From Deltaproteobacteria bacterium (GTDB taxonomy: Bacteria; Desulfobacterota; Binatia; Binatales; Binataceae), in contig JAJZAG010000024.1 of assembly GCA_021799555.1 (NCBI GenBank), positions 1-20,434 on the forward strand: 20,434 nucleotides of DNA, written 5' to 3'. Below, piece after piece: positions 7,717 to 16,679 of this stretch (the first letter of the stretch is position 1; every line of letters starts with the position of its first letter). Below the pieces are notes generated by a model. That model did not search any database. It was given only the letters and a program-made list of their open reading frames with translations, and was not told the origin of the DNA. The position numbers were made by a program, and so were the translations under genes.

Positions 7717-9617
7717 TACTGCATCTCCTCACGCGCGGGCGCGCCGGGTTCGATTCCGCGCTTTAGCGCGGCGAGCCAGATTTCCCTGATCCATTCAAGA
7801 TCGTACGCGCCCCAGGTTCCCTTGATCTCGAGATCGATCTCGCGCACACACGCTATCGCATCAGTGATTTGCGCGATCGCCGCCTCGCCCATTCTCAGGC
7901 GTTCTGCGCCGCTCTCCTCGCGGGCCGCCAGATACGCCGACAAGCCATCGAGGACCCTCGCGCTATAGGTAAATAGCTGCCGTTCGGCGCGCGTCAGAGG
8001 ATTACCCCCCGTACGCGCGATCGCCTCGGCAGCCGCAATCGCATCGTCAAACGCTCGCGCCGCCGCCTTCAACTCGGAGCGCTTGCGGCGCTGTTTTTCC
8101 GCGGGCATCTGCGGACGCATCACGTCCGCATAGTCGAGCGTCAAACGCGAGGCCAAGCCGACGGAGCGATAAGCGCCGTCGAGCGCGGAAGCGCATCGCG
8201 GATGCCGTCCGAGGGACGTCTCGCGGATCGCTCTATCGAGTTCGGAACCGATGTCGCGCGAACCACGCACGAACGCTTCGAGATTGACCGGATAGGCAAG
8301 TGTGCTGAACGCGCCGAAGGTCAGGCACGAGATGCTCCTGATTCCGAGCGCATGGTAGGCCCGCAAGTCGCGTGCAATCACTCCCGGAGTCGCGAAGGCC
8401 AGACCGCCGAAGAGAATCGCGTCAGCGTAATACTCGAATACGTGCGCGCGACCGTCGAAGATTTCAAGATAACGCTTGAGCGACTCGATAATTGGAGGGT
8501 TAATCTCGCAGCGAGGGTCGTCAATCGCATGCGAATAGCATCGCTCGCGTGGCGCCCATTCGACCCACACGTTGGGCAGCGGACGAAGTCCTGGATGAGG
8601 CTCAAGGGTGTCATGATAAGCGAGGTATGCTACCGGCGGCGCACCGGCGGCGCGCGCCGCGAGCGACTCGGCGACGGCGTTAATCACCTCCATGTATTGC
8701 AATTGCGGAGCAATCTCCCGACATTTGCCGCATCGACACCACGCGCCGCGCCATACGTCGGCGCCCCAGATGTGCAGAAGTTGATTTTCGGGATATTCGG
8801 CAGCGTACTTGAGCGCACCCTCGCGGACAATTTCGAGCGCCGCGGCGTTCGACACGCATAGGTTTCCGCGCGCCATCCGCTTGCCGTCGTCACCCACCGG
8901 GAACATCGTGGGATCACTCTGGAAGCGGTCGCGCGGGAGGAGAATTTGCAGGACATGGCCGCCATATTCAGCCGCGATTCCATACGAATCGAACAGCGGT
9001 GCAATCTCGTCGATCTTGAGCCGGGTGTCGTGCGCGTGGCGAATATAAGAAAAGGCATTGACGCCGCGCCGACCAAGCCACGGAATAAATTCCCGATCGT
9101 GGCGCAGATGGAGATCAAAACGGTCGGCCAAGTTATAATTCCAAGTCATGATGTCGGAGATAAACGCGCGCCGCGAAAAGGACGGTGTGACCTGATACGG
9201 ACCGACCGCGGTGATCGCATCAGTCTCGATTCCAGGAAAGTATGCGTCCGCACCCGGCGCGAACCGTGCTCCCAGGCGTTCAAGCAGATCGGCCGCCGCA
9301 TGAATCAGACCGCGCGCGCTGCCCGCGCGAAGTCCAACCCGCGCGGAGCCGATGGCCGAGATCGCAAACGAATCACCTTCCAGCGATACCTCCGCGAGCT
9401 GATCGGGCGGCGCGTCCGAACCCGGCAGCCCGAGTTCAATCCACATCTGGTTTCCGCGCAACTCAGCGTCGCTCGCGGCAGCAACCGGCCGCCCAAGCAT
9501 AGCTGTGAGTCCCGCCGCAAGCTCTTTCGCGGCAGTCGCTACGACGGCGGCTTCACCCCTGAAAACGGGGAAGGTTACTCGTGGATTCGCGTCGCCTATG
9601 CTTTTAACCCTGCTCAC
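7716..9617 (-). CDS. DUF4838-domain protein, glycosidase-like fold
   Basis: 633 residues. Residues about 15-135 look like the alpha/beta domain that precedes the catalytic barrel in alpha-glucuronidases and GH20-type enzymes. The central part has the pattern expected of DUF4838: MFPVGDDGKR (238-247), NLCVSN (252-257), a strand-rich LLHIWGADVW (280-289) and a CRCGKC cluster (Cys294, Cys296, Cys299). VWVEWAPRERC (350-360) and HVFEYYADA (392-400) follow. The C-terminal third is helical. No signal peptide is visible, so it is probably cytoplasmic. The start is GTG 9617, weakly supported. DUF4838 proteins usually occur in polysaccharide contexts, so coupling to an acyl-CoA dehydrogenase is unusual; the substrate is unknown. 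Start-side region 9618-9779 is shared with the divergent mrp-like gene. Confidence 0.8.
   Translation of the reverse strand: MSRVKSIGDANPRVTFPVFRGEAAVVATAAKELAAGLTAMLGRPVAAASDAELRGNQMWIELGLPGSDAPPDQLAEVSLEGDSFAISAIGSARVGLRAGSARGLIHAAADLLERLGARFAPGADAYFPGIETDAITAVGPYQVTPSFSRRAFISDIMTWNYNLADRFDLHLRHDREFIPWLGRRGVNAFSYIRHAHDTRLKIDEIAPLFDSYGIAAEYGGHVLQILLPRDRFQSDPTMFPVGDDGKRMARGNLCVSNAAALEIVREGALKYAAEYPENQLLHIWGADVWRGAWCRCGKCREIAPQLQYMEVINAVAESLAARAAGAPPVAYLAYHDTLEPHPGLRPLPNVWVEWAPRERCYSHAIDDPRCEINPPIIESLKRYLEIFDGRAHVFEYYADAILFGGLAFATPGVIARDLRAYHALGIRSISCLTFGAFSTLAYPVNLEAFVRGSRDIGSELDRAIRETSLGRHPRCASALDGAYRSVGLASRLTLDYADVMRPQMPAEKQRRKRSELKAAARAFDDAIAAAEAIARTGGNPLTRAERQLFTYSARVLDGLSAYLAAREESGAERLRMGEAAIAQITDAIACVREIDLEIKGTWGAYDLEWIREIWLAALKRGIEPGAPAREEMQ
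7724..7730 (-). promoter_or_regulatory. Ribosome-binding site for the acyl-CoA dehydrogenase
   Basis: GAGGAGA on the minus strand, seven bases before ATG 7716 and inside the last codons of the upstream gene. Together with the TAATG stop/start overlap it points to translational coupling and fixes the start. Confidence 0.75.
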
Positions 9618-9779
9618 TCAATAATCAGCTCCGGTTTCCGATAATCCAGTATCTTCGATCCAGCAATCGCATCTTGTGCATCTATATCGCAGCGGCATCC
9701 GCAGAATGATACCATGACTTATCAATTCTAGTACGATCCGCAACCTGATCACGCTACCGGGCGCAGAGAGCGCATCGAA

Positions 9780-10835
9780 ATGCCCAGTCCCAACGAGATT
9801 CTCGCCGAACTGAAGAAAGTCAAGTATCCCGGCTTCACGCGCGATATTGTTTCATTCGGAATCATAAAGGATATCGAGGTCGCTCACGCCGGCGTCACCG
9901 TCGTGCTGGGCGCGCCGTCCGCCAAACCGGAAATAATTCATCAGATCGCGGAAAGCGTGAAACAGACCGTCGGTGCAATGACGGGTGTGCCCGCCGTCGA
10001 GATTCGCGTCGAGGCTCCGCCGCCGGAGTCGCAACCGCGCCCACAACAAACGATGGCCCGGCGCAGCATTCCGGGCGTGCGCCATATCGTCGCGATTGCC
10101 AGCGGTAAGGGCGGCGTCGGGAAATCGACCGTCGCGGTGAATTTGGCACTTGCGATGCGCGCGCTTGGATGGCGGGTCGGGCTTATGGACGCCGACGTGT
10201 ATGGGCCGTCAATCGCGATGATGGTCGGCGTCGAGAAGTCTGTCGCGCTCACGCCGGAGCGCAAGATCATCCCGCTCGAACGTTTCGGCATCCGCTATGT
10301 ATCGATGGCGCTATTCATCAACGATGAAACGGCAGTAATTTGGCGCGGTCCGATGGTCACCAAGCTGGAGACGGAATTCCTGTTCAACGTCGAATGGGGC
10401 GAGCTTGACTGTTTAGTGCTGGATTTGCCGCCCGGCACGGGCGATGCGCAACTCACAATCACGCAGCGCGTTGAACTGGCCGGAGGTGTGGTGGTGACTA
10501 CGCCCCAGGAAGTAGCGCTTCTAGATGTGAAGCGCGGCGTTGAGATGTTTCGGGAGGTCGATGTTCCGGTGCTCGGCGTGGTCGAGAACATGAGCTATTA
10601 CTTGTGCCGCAAATGCGGCAAGCGCCACGAGATCTTTTCCCACGGTGGAGGAGCTCGCTACGCGGCGGAACTTGGGGTGCCCTTTCTTGGAGAACTGCCG
10701 ATCCTGCGCGAGTTGCGCGAGGGCGGTGACAGCGGCAGTCCTATCGTTGCGGTAAATCCGGCTCATCCGGTCAGCGGGACGTTCAAGGAGATTGCCGCCG
10801 AAGTGATCGAGAGTGTTGACACCGCGCGTAACTGA
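9780..10835 (+). CDS. apbC: Mrp/ApbC-type P-loop iron-sulfur cluster carrier
   Basis: 351 residues, the standard length. An N-terminal MIP18/DUF59-like domain (about 1-80) is followed by a linker and the P-loop domain. This carries the deviant Walker A GKGGVGKST (109-117), the MDADVYGPS switch region (136-144), and LVLDLPPGTGD (212-222). The Cys276-x-x-Cys279 pair in LCRKCGK binds the bridging cluster in the homodimer of this family. The protein is expected to deliver Fe-S clusters to apo-targets in the cytoplasm, with ATP hydrolysis. ATG 9780 is preceded by AGAGAG at a suitable distance. It is divergent from the DUF4838-type gene and followed after 28 bp by a glycosyltransferase gene on the same strand, so it may lead that transcript. 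Confidence 0.95.
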   Translation: MPSPNEILAELKKVKYPGFTRDIVSFGIIKDIEVAHAGVTVVLGAPSAKPEIIHQIAESVKQTVGAMTGVPAVEIRVEAPPPESQPRPQQTMARRSIPGVRHIVAIASGKGGVGKSTVAVNLALAMRALGWRVGLMDADVYGPSIAMMVGVEKSVALTPERKIIPLERFGIRYVSMALFINDETAVIWRGPMVTKLETEFLFNVEWGELDCLVLDLPPGTGDAQLTITQRVELAGGVVVTTPQEVALLDVKRGVEMFREVDVPVLGVVENMSYYLCRKCGKRHEIFSHGGGARYAAELGVPFLGELPILRELREGGDSGSPIVAVNPAHPVSGTFKEIAAEVIESVDTARN

Positions 10836-10863
10836 TGCGGACACGGTCCCTAAACCTCCACCC

Positions 10864-11625
10864 ATGAGCGAAACGCCCAAAATCTCGCTCATCACGATCA
10901 CGAAAAACGAGCAGGCGCTAATCGGCCAGTGTCTGAGGAGCGCGTGGTTTTGCGCCGAAAAAATCGTCGTCGATTCTTTCTCCGACGATCGCACGGTCGA
11001 GATTGCGCGCGCCGCTGGAGCTCAAGTTTTTCAGCATGAATTCACGAATTATGTGACGCAGAAGCAGATGGCGCTCGACCGCGCCACGGGCGATTGGGTT
11101 TTGCTGATGGATGCCGACGAGCAGGCGACCCACGATCTTGGCGAGGAAATTCTGCGCACCATCTCCGGTCCCGAGGCAATTGACGGCTATCGAATCCGCC
11201 GGATTTTATACCATCTCGGCCACTACTATCCGCACGGAATTTATCCCGACACTCCCGTGCGGCTGTTTCGGCGCCAACGCGGCCATATCGGCGGACGCGA
11301 TCCGCATGACAAGGTGGTCGTCGCGGGCGGCGTGGGCAGGCTTTCCGCGCCGATCCTGCACTTCAGCTATCGCGACATCGCCGACCACGTCGCGACGATC
11401 AACCGCTTCAGCACTCGCGCGGCGCTCGAGCAGCAGCCGACATTATTCACACCGGTAAAGATGATCGCGAATCCGATCTGGCGGTTTTTCAATTTTTACA
11501 TTTTGCGCGGCGGCTTCCGCGACGGCGGGCGCGGCCTTTACGCGGCGATGGCAGCGGCTTTTTACGTATTCCTGAAATACGCCAAGATGTACGAACGCCG
11601 GATCCGCGACGCGCATCCGCGCTGA
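10864..11625 (+). CDS. Family 2 glycosyltransferase, WaaE-like
   Basis: 253 residues from ATG 10864; an in-frame GTG at 10813 inside the mrp-like gene would add 17 unlikely residues. The N-terminus KISLITITKNE, then EKIVVDSFSDDRTVEIA (32-48), and the metal-binding DxD of LLMDADEQ (Asp83, Asp85), are typical GT2 features. The spacing and the QKQMAL segment match the lipopolysaccharide-core glucosyltransferase group (WaaE/KdtX-like). The C-terminus has a hydrophobic-aromatic stretch (FFNFYILRGGF, about 208-218) probably lying on the membrane. It would add a sugar to a cell-envelope glycan, donor unknown. No good ribosome-binding site is seen before the ATG, so translation may be coupled to the upstream gene. 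Two exporter genes follow. Confidence 0.88.
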   Translation: MSETPKISLITITKNEQALIGQCLRSAWFCAEKIVVDSFSDDRTVEIARAAGAQVFQHEFTNYVTQKQMALDRATGDWVLLMDADEQATHDLGEEILRTISGPEAIDGYRIRRILYHLGHYYPHGIYPDTPVRLFRRQRGHIGGRDPHDKVVVAGGVGRLSAPILHFSYRDIADHVATINRFSTRAALEQQPTLFTPVKMIANPIWRFFNFYILRGGFRDGGRGLYAAMAAAFYVFLKYAKMYERRIRDAHPR

Positions 11626-11688
11626 CCCGATCGTGGTGGTACGGTCGCTTTTCTCGCGCCGTGTTCCTGCTAAGTTAAGCTCTGCTCC

Positions 11689-13518
11689 ATGAAACGCCTG
11701 CTGATTTATGTCCGCCGCTACGCGGCATGGTACGGACTCGGGATGCTCTGTACGTTGGTCGCTTCCGCGTGCGGGATGACGGTCGCGTACTTGAGCGGCG
11801 TCGCGATCAAGTCGATCCAGTTCCATCACGCACTCACCTTCGGCACTCTGGCGCGGATAGGCCTGCCGGCGCATGCGACGCTTGGACGCATCGTCGCGAT
11901 GCTGTGCGGAGTGGCTCTGATCGGGGGGACGGCAAGGTGGCTGTCGCGGTTTACGATTTTCAATACCGGCCGCGATATTGAGTACGATCTGCGCAACGAT
12001 CTGTTCGCTCACCTGACCCGTCTTGGTCCGGTCTTCTACGATCGACACAAGATCGGCGACCTGATGTCGCGCCTGGTCAACGACCTTACCGCCGTGCGGA
12101 TGATGGTCGGTATGGGCGTGGTGACTTTCGCCGACGCTCCCGCGACGACCTTTTTCGCGCTGACTTTCATGCTGAGCGTAAGCGTGCGCCTGACGATCGC
12201 GGTCCTCGCGCCTTATCTTCTGCTTCTACTCGGGATCAAACGCCTGTCGCGGGCTCTGATGGTGCGCAACCTGCGCGTGCAACAGGGGCTTGGTGGAATC
12301 GAATCGAAGGTCCAGGAGAGTCTAGCCGGCATTCACGTGGTAAAGGCCTACGCACTTGAAGACCATGAGTCCGCCCTGTTCCGCAAATCCAACGATGATT
12401 ATAACGAACTCGGGCTTGCCCTTGCTCGGCTGCGCGGAATGATGATCCCGACAATTCGCGGTACCTCCGCGTTTGCCGTCATGGTCTTGCTAATCTACGG
12501 CGGCTCGCTCGTAACGCGCGGAATTCTCCAAGTCGGCGATCTGGTCGCGTTCATGGGATATCTCGCGCGGTTGGCATGGCCGGTGACCTCGCTGGGATGG
12601 ATGATCTCGATCTATCAGCGCGCCAAAGCCGCGATGGAGCGCCTGAACGAAATTTTCTCCGCACCGGTGCAGCCGGATGAACTGGAAGACGACGCGGCGA
12701 CGCTTAAGGTGCGCGGCGCAATCCAGTGGGATCACGTCTCGTTCAGCTACTTCCTGCGCGATCAGATTGAGGGCGCGGTCGCCGAATCCAACGGCGCGAG
12801 CCCGAACGGCCATCGCTACGAGTACGCTCTGCGCGACATTTCGGCGTCAGTTCCCGCCGGCGGCAAGCTCGCGATCGTGGGCCGAACCGGCTCCGGAAAG
12901 TCCACGATGGTAAAGCTCCTGACTCGCCAGTTCGAACCGACCAGCGGACGGATCCTGCTCGACGGCACGGATATCCGGGCTCTCCCGCTGCACTCGATGC
13001 GCAAAGCTCTTGGCGTGGTTCCGCAGGAACCGGTGCTGTTCACCGACACGATGGCGCGTAATATCGCGTTTGGTCGCCCTGACGCGGCCCTGGACGAAAT
13101 TCGCACCGCCGCGAAAATCGCGGGCCTCGAACCCGACATCGCGACTCTGCCGCACGGACTTGACACTGTCGTCGGTGAGCGCGGAATGGCGCTCTCCGGC
13201 GGACAGAAGCAGCGCACCACGATAGCGCGGCTGCTTACATACCGCCCAGGCGTAGTAGTGCTCGATGACGCGCTCTCAAGCGTGGATACCGAGACCGAGA
13301 AATCGGTCCTCGAGAGCCTCGAACAAAGCGTCGTCGGACGCACAACAATCGTCGTGGCGCATCGTGCCTCGACGGTACGCGACGCCGACGAGATTATCGT
13401 GCTCGAAAACGGCATGATCGCCGAACGGGGCACGCACGCGGAGCTAATGGCGCGGCGCGGAATTTATGCCGAGCTGTTCCGCCGCCAATTGATGGAAGAG
13501 GAGTTGGCGCGGTACTAG
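11689..13518 (+). CDS. ABC exporter half-transporter with degenerate catalytic site
   Basis: 609 residues: six-helix membrane domain (about 10-310) fused to an ATPase domain, MsbA/multidrug-exporter type. Motifs: A-loop Tyr354, Walker A GRTGSGKST (398-406), Q-loop Gln446, a canonical signature LSGGQ (502-506), Walker B VVVLDD (522-527) and H-loop His558. The residue after the Walker B aspartate is Asp527 where a catalytic glutamate is expected. This is the mark of the degenerate subunit in heterodimeric exporters such as TM287/288 and BmrCD. An unusual insertion of about 20 residues (roughly 356-377, rich in Glu/Asn/Ser) separates the A-loop from the ALRDIS strand. The next gene starts within a few bases and supplies the partner. 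Substrate unknown; the glycosyltransferase before it hints at a lipid or envelope precursor. Confidence 0.93.
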   Translation: MKRLLIYVRRYAAWYGLGMLCTLVASACGMTVAYLSGVAIKSIQFHHALTFGTLARIGLPAHATLGRIVAMLCGVALIGGTARWLSRFTIFNTGRDIEYDLRNDLFAHLTRLGPVFYDRHKIGDLMSRLVNDLTAVRMMVGMGVVTFADAPATTFFALTFMLSVSVRLTIAVLAPYLLLLLGIKRLSRALMVRNLRVQQGLGGIESKVQESLAGIHVVKAYALEDHESALFRKSNDDYNELGLALARLRGMMIPTIRGTSAFAVMVLLIYGGSLVTRGILQVGDLVAFMGYLARLAWPVTSLGWMISIYQRAKAAMERLNEIFSAPVQPDELEDDAATLKVRGAIQWDHVSFSYFLRDQIEGAVAESNGASPNGHRYEYALRDISASVPAGGKLAIVGRTGSGKSTMVKLLTRQFEPTSGRILLDGTDIRALPLHSMRKALGVVPQEPVLFTDTMARNIAFGRPDAALDEIRTAAKIAGLEPDIATLPHGLDTVVGERGMALSGGQKQRTTIARLLTYRPGVVVLDDALSSVDTETEKSVLESLEQSVVGRTTIVVAHRASTVRDADEIIVLENGMIAERGTHAELMARRGIYAELFRRQLMEEELARY

Positions 13519-13522
13519 GGTG

Positions 13523-15358
13523 ATGCAGACCAGCGAAGAAAATCCGCTCGGACGCGCGCGCGATGTCGCGCTTCTTGGGTTCGTATGGACCTACGTGCGT
13601 CCGTACCGCGCGCTATTTTTCCTGTCGGCGATCCTGATGCCGCTGAACTCGGCGTTCGCACTCTCACAGCCGTACATTATTCAACTAATCGTCGATATTT
13701 TTTTACTGCATCATCACGCTACGCCTCCCGCATGGCTCGCGTGGATATTCGCCGCAACCGGAGGTGCCACGCTGCTCAAAATGGGGGCCATTTATATGGC
13801 GCTGGTCGTGGGCGAGTTCGCCTCGTTCTATGGGCAGTTCTATCTGACCGTAATGGTCGCGCAGTACTCGCTCTCAGACCTGCGGCTGGCTGTGTTCAAT
13901 CACGTTGAGCGGCTTCCGATGTCGTTCTTTGATCGCACGCCGGTCGGACGCCTGGTCAGCCGAATGACCACAGATATCGACGCAATTAACGAAATGTTCG
14001 CGCAAGGCTCGCTCACGATGTTCGTTGACGTGATGACGATGGCGGGAATCGTCGTAATTATGTGGCTCAAGAGTCCGCGGCTTGCGATGTGGGCGATGAT
14101 CGCGATTCCACCGCTCCTGCTTTTCATCAATCTCTTCCGGGTCCGCGCACGCGTCGTCTATCGTCAAATTCGCGAACGCCTCGCCGCAGTCAACGCCTAC
14201 TTGTCCGAGGCTCTGGCCGGGATGACTGTGATCCAGCTCTTCACACATGAGCGCACGAGCCAGCAGGAGTTCGACGTTCTCAACGTGAGAGCCCGTGACG
14301 CGCAGATGGCGGCAAATATTTACGAAACGGGTTTGTTTTCGGGGGTCGATACGGTCGCCTCGATCACTGTGGCGCTGATCCTGTGGGCGGGTGGCGGACA
14401 GGTGCTTCACAATCTAATCACGCTGGGCGCGCTGATCGCCTTCATGCAATACGCACAGCAGTTCTTCATGCCGCTGCGCGAAATCTCGAACAAGTACACC
14501 ACGCTGCAATCGGCTCTTGCCGCAGTTGAGCGAATCGAGCAGTTGATGGCGGAGCCGCGCACGATCTCAAGCCCGGACCGTCCGCGCCTGCCGACAAAGT
14601 CGCGCGGATCGATTGTCTTCGATCGGGTCGATTTCGAGTACCGCCCGGGCGAGCCGATTCTGAAAAACGTGAGCTTCACCGTCGATCCCGGCCAGAAAGT
14701 CGCGATTGTTGGGCCAACCGGTTCAGGCAAAACCACGATCATCAAGCTGCTCAACCGATTCTACGATGTTACACGCGGACGCATATTGGTTGACGGCGTT
14801 GACGTGCGCGAGTGGGATCTGCGCGCCCTGCGCCGCGAGATCGGGCTGGTGCAGCAGGACGTCTTCCTGTTTGCCGGCGACGTGATGGAAAATATCCGGC
14901 TCGGGTTGACCGAACTTGGCGAGGACGCGGTGCGCGACGCACTCAACCGCGCGCAGGCGCTCCGCTTCGTAGATCGCCTGCCCGGCAAACTCTCCGAACA
15001 AATTCGTGAACGTGGGGTAAATCTGTCCGCGGGACAACGCCAGCTTCTCTCCTTCGCGCGCGCGCTCGCATACAATCCGCGCATTCTGGTGATGGACGAG
15101 GCGACTTCGAGCGTCGATAGCGAGACCGAACGCCTTATCGAGCTCGCGCTGAACGAGCTTCTAGCCGATCGGACGGCCGTGGTGATCGCACACCGACTTT
15201 CAACCATAGAGCGTGCCGACCGGATTTTGGTCCTCGCCGGAGGCGTGGTGCGCGAGAGCGGAACGCACGCCGAATTACTCGCTCAACGCGGCCTCTACTA
15301 CCGACTGTTCGAGCTTCAGTACAGCGCCTTCGAGGCTTCGAGTGAGGCGGCCGGTTAG
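13523..15358 (+). CDS. ABC exporter half-transporter, catalytically complete partner
   Basis: 611 residues from ATG 13523, with an in-frame GTG at 13520 as alternative; the previous stop is at 13516-13518, so the genes are virtually abutting. The membrane domain (about 20-330) is followed by the ATPase domain. Numbering from the GTG: Walker A GPTGSGKTT (398-406), Q-loop Gln445 or Gln446, signature LSAGQ (502-506), Walker B ILVMDE with Asp526 and Glu527, and H-loop His558. The catalytic glutamate is present, but the signature is LSAGQ rather than LSGGQ. In heterodimeric exporters the altered signature faces the degenerate Walker B site of the partner, so the two proteins complement each other as expected for one obligate heterodimer. 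An aminopeptidase-like lipoprotein gene follows after 19 bp. Confidence 0.93.
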   Translation: MQTSEENPLGRARDVALLGFVWTYVRPYRALFFLSAILMPLNSAFALSQPYIIQLIVDIFLLHHHATPPAWLAWIFAATGGATLLKMGAIYMALVVGEFASFYGQFYLTVMVAQYSLSDLRLAVFNHVERLPMSFFDRTPVGRLVSRMTTDIDAINEMFAQGSLTMFVDVMTMAGIVVIMWLKSPRLAMWAMIAIPPLLLFINLFRVRARVVYRQIRERLAAVNAYLSEALAGMTVIQLFTHERTSQQEFDVLNVRARDAQMAANIYETGLFSGVDTVASITVALILWAGGGQVLHNLITLGALIAFMQYAQQFFMPLREISNKYTTLQSALAAVERIEQLMAEPRTISSPDRPRLPTKSRGSIVFDRVDFEYRPGEPILKNVSFTVDPGQKVAIVGPTGSGKTTIIKLLNRFYDVTRGRILVDGVDVREWDLRALRREIGLVQQDVFLFAGDVMENIRLGLTELGEDAVRDALNRAQALRFVDRLPGKLSEQIRERGVNLSAGQRQLLSFARALAYNPRILVMDEATSSVDSETERLIELALNELLADRTAVVIAHRLSTIERADRILVLAGGVVRESGTHAELLAQRGLYYRLFELQYSAFEASSEAAG

Positions 15359-15377
15359 GAGCCTTCCACAACCGCCG

Positions 15378-16466
15378 ATGCGCGCTTTGGTATCGCTTGC
15401 GCTTGCGGCCGGAGCCGCGCTCGCGATGGCGGGATGCAATATCGGTTACCTGGCGCGCGCCGCGTACGAGGGAAGCCGCATACTGTGGAACCGCAAGCCT
15501 ATCTCAGGCGTCCTCGCTCAAAACGATCTAGCCCCCGATATCCGCTCCAAGCTCGAGACCGTTCTCGCCGTGCGCAAGTTCGCAGCCGAGCGCTTAGGCC
15601 TGAATGTCGGCGGCGCCTACAAGACGGTCGCGCCGGTCGATCAAGGCGCGATCGTTTATGTCGTGATGGCGGCGCAACGCGATTCGCTGAAGCCTTACAC
15701 GTGGTGGTTCCCGATCGTCGGCGCGGTGCCCTATCGCGGATATTTCGAGCAAAGCGACGCGCAAGCCGAGGCCGCGCAGATGGAGGCCGCCGGGTACGAC
15801 ACGATGGTGCGACCTGCGGTCGCGTTCTCGAGTCTTGGCTTTTTCAACGACCCGCTATTGTCGAACCTGCTCAAGCTTGATGACGTGGAACTGGCCGGGG
15901 TGATTATTCACGAGTTGTTTCATCGCACTTTCTACCTCGCCAGCAACGCCATGTTCGACGAATCAGCCGCTAACTGGATCGGCGATCAGGGGGCGGTCGA
16001 GTTCTTCACCGCAACCAAGGGCCCGGCATCGGCGGAGGCCGTCGAGGCCCGCGCAATATTAAACAGTAACTTGAAGTTTTCCAGCTTCCTGCTGAGCGAG
16101 CAGGCGCGGCTCTTGAAGATTTATACCAGCGCTGCTCCAAAAGACGAGATCCTCAGGGAACGAAAAACCGCATTCGCGGCGATCCAGTCCGATTACAAAT
16201 CGCTCGCGCCAAGCCTCTACGGACTCGAACGCTTCGACCTCGACAAGCAGCCGCTCAACAACGCCGTGTTGGTGAATTACCTGATCTACTTCCACGACCT
16301 CGACAACTTCGCCGCGCTAAATCGAATTGAAAATGGCGATCTGAAAAGAACCATCGCGCGGATCATCGAAATAGCAAAAGCCAATCCCGACGATCCCTTC
16401 TACGCGATCTGGAAAGCCACCCGCTCCGCCCCGTCACTGTCAGATATCGCCCCTCATACGCCCTGA
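15378..16466 (+). CDS. Putative zinc aminopeptidase lipoprotein (COG4324 type)
   Basis: 362 residues from ATG 15378. The N-terminus MRALVSLALAAGAALAMAGC is a lipoprotein signal; Cys20 would be lipidated, although Met at the -3 position is not ideal. The rest matches the predicted-aminopeptidase family (COG4324): a WWFPIVGAVPYRGYF segment (109-123), a SLGFFNDPL segment (152-160), and the zinc motif HELFH (178-182), with Glu195 in FDESAANW as the probable third ligand. It would act in the periplasm or at a membrane face. The start 15378 is chosen because it opens the signal peptide; longer in-frame starts run into the preceding gene. An AGGAG at 15357-15361 is 16 bases away, farther than usual. 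Its last 13 bases overlap an antisense hydrolase remnant. Confidence 0.85.
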   Translation: MRALVSLALAAGAALAMAGCNIGYLARAAYEGSRILWNRKPISGVLAQNDLAPDIRSKLETVLAVRKFAAERLGLNVGGAYKTVAPVDQGAIVYVVMAAQRDSLKPYTWWFPIVGAVPYRGYFEQSDAQAEAAQMEAAGYDTMVRPAVAFSSLGFFNDPLLSNLLKLDDVELAGVIIHELFHRTFYLASNAMFDESAANWIGDQGAVEFFTATKGPASAEAVEARAILNSNLKFSSFLLSEQARLLKIYTSAAPKDEILRERKTAFAAIQSDYKSLAPSLYGLERFDLDKQPLNNAVLVNYLIYFHDLDNFAALNRIENGDLKRTIARIIEIAKANPDDPFYAIWKATRSAPSLSDIAPHTP

Positions 16467-16545
16467 AGCACGCTAGCGAGCGCGTCGGTCAAGATCGATT
16501 CATAGCCGGCGGCGAATTGATCGGAGACCGTGGATGCCGCAGCAA
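16454..16545 (-). pseudogene. Alpha/beta hydrolase 3'-end remnant (first copy)
   Basis: On the minus strand, stop TGA at 16454-16456 is preceded by a frame reading DQFAAGYESILTDALASVLQ then GV. Over 22 residues, 12 match the second remnant at 17315-17461 (DHFFGGYEST...GLQGA), and both match the C-terminus of the intact hydrolase at 19079-19711 (DHFFGGCESALAD). Beyond about 16525 the frame is broken and similarity fades by about 16545. It overlaps the end of the aminopeptidase gene tail-to-tail by 13 bp. Confidence 0.75.
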
Positions 16546-16598
16546 CAATCTGTCATGTGGAATATCAGGCAACGCGATCTATCCGTAACTACTTTGCC

Positions 16599-16633
16599 GG
16601 ACAAGTCAGCGACAATCCGTATCAATTTGCGGG
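16599..16633 (+). pseudogene. RHS core fragment, plus strand
   Basis: The frame reads GQVSDNPYQFAG. Bases 16611-16633 match 17715-17737 of the larger RHS frame at 22 of 23 positions, where the protein is GQANDNPYQFAG. The match stops abruptly at about 16634, where an inverted piece of the same gene begins. Too short to be functional. Confidence 0.7.
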
Positions 16634-16675
16634 CTCTACGGTGTCGCGATAGCGCGCGCGGAAGTTGTAGAACCA
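16634..16675 (-). pseudogene. RHS core fragment, inverted
   Basis: On the minus strand the frame reads WFYNFRARYRDTVE, matching WFYYFRGRYLDTVE of the RHS frame at 17760-17801. In an intact gene this segment comes seven codons after the QFAG of the neighbouring plus-strand fragment, so two adjacent RHS pieces are now joined head-on in opposite orientations. Confidence 0.7.
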
Positions 16676-16679
16676 GATA

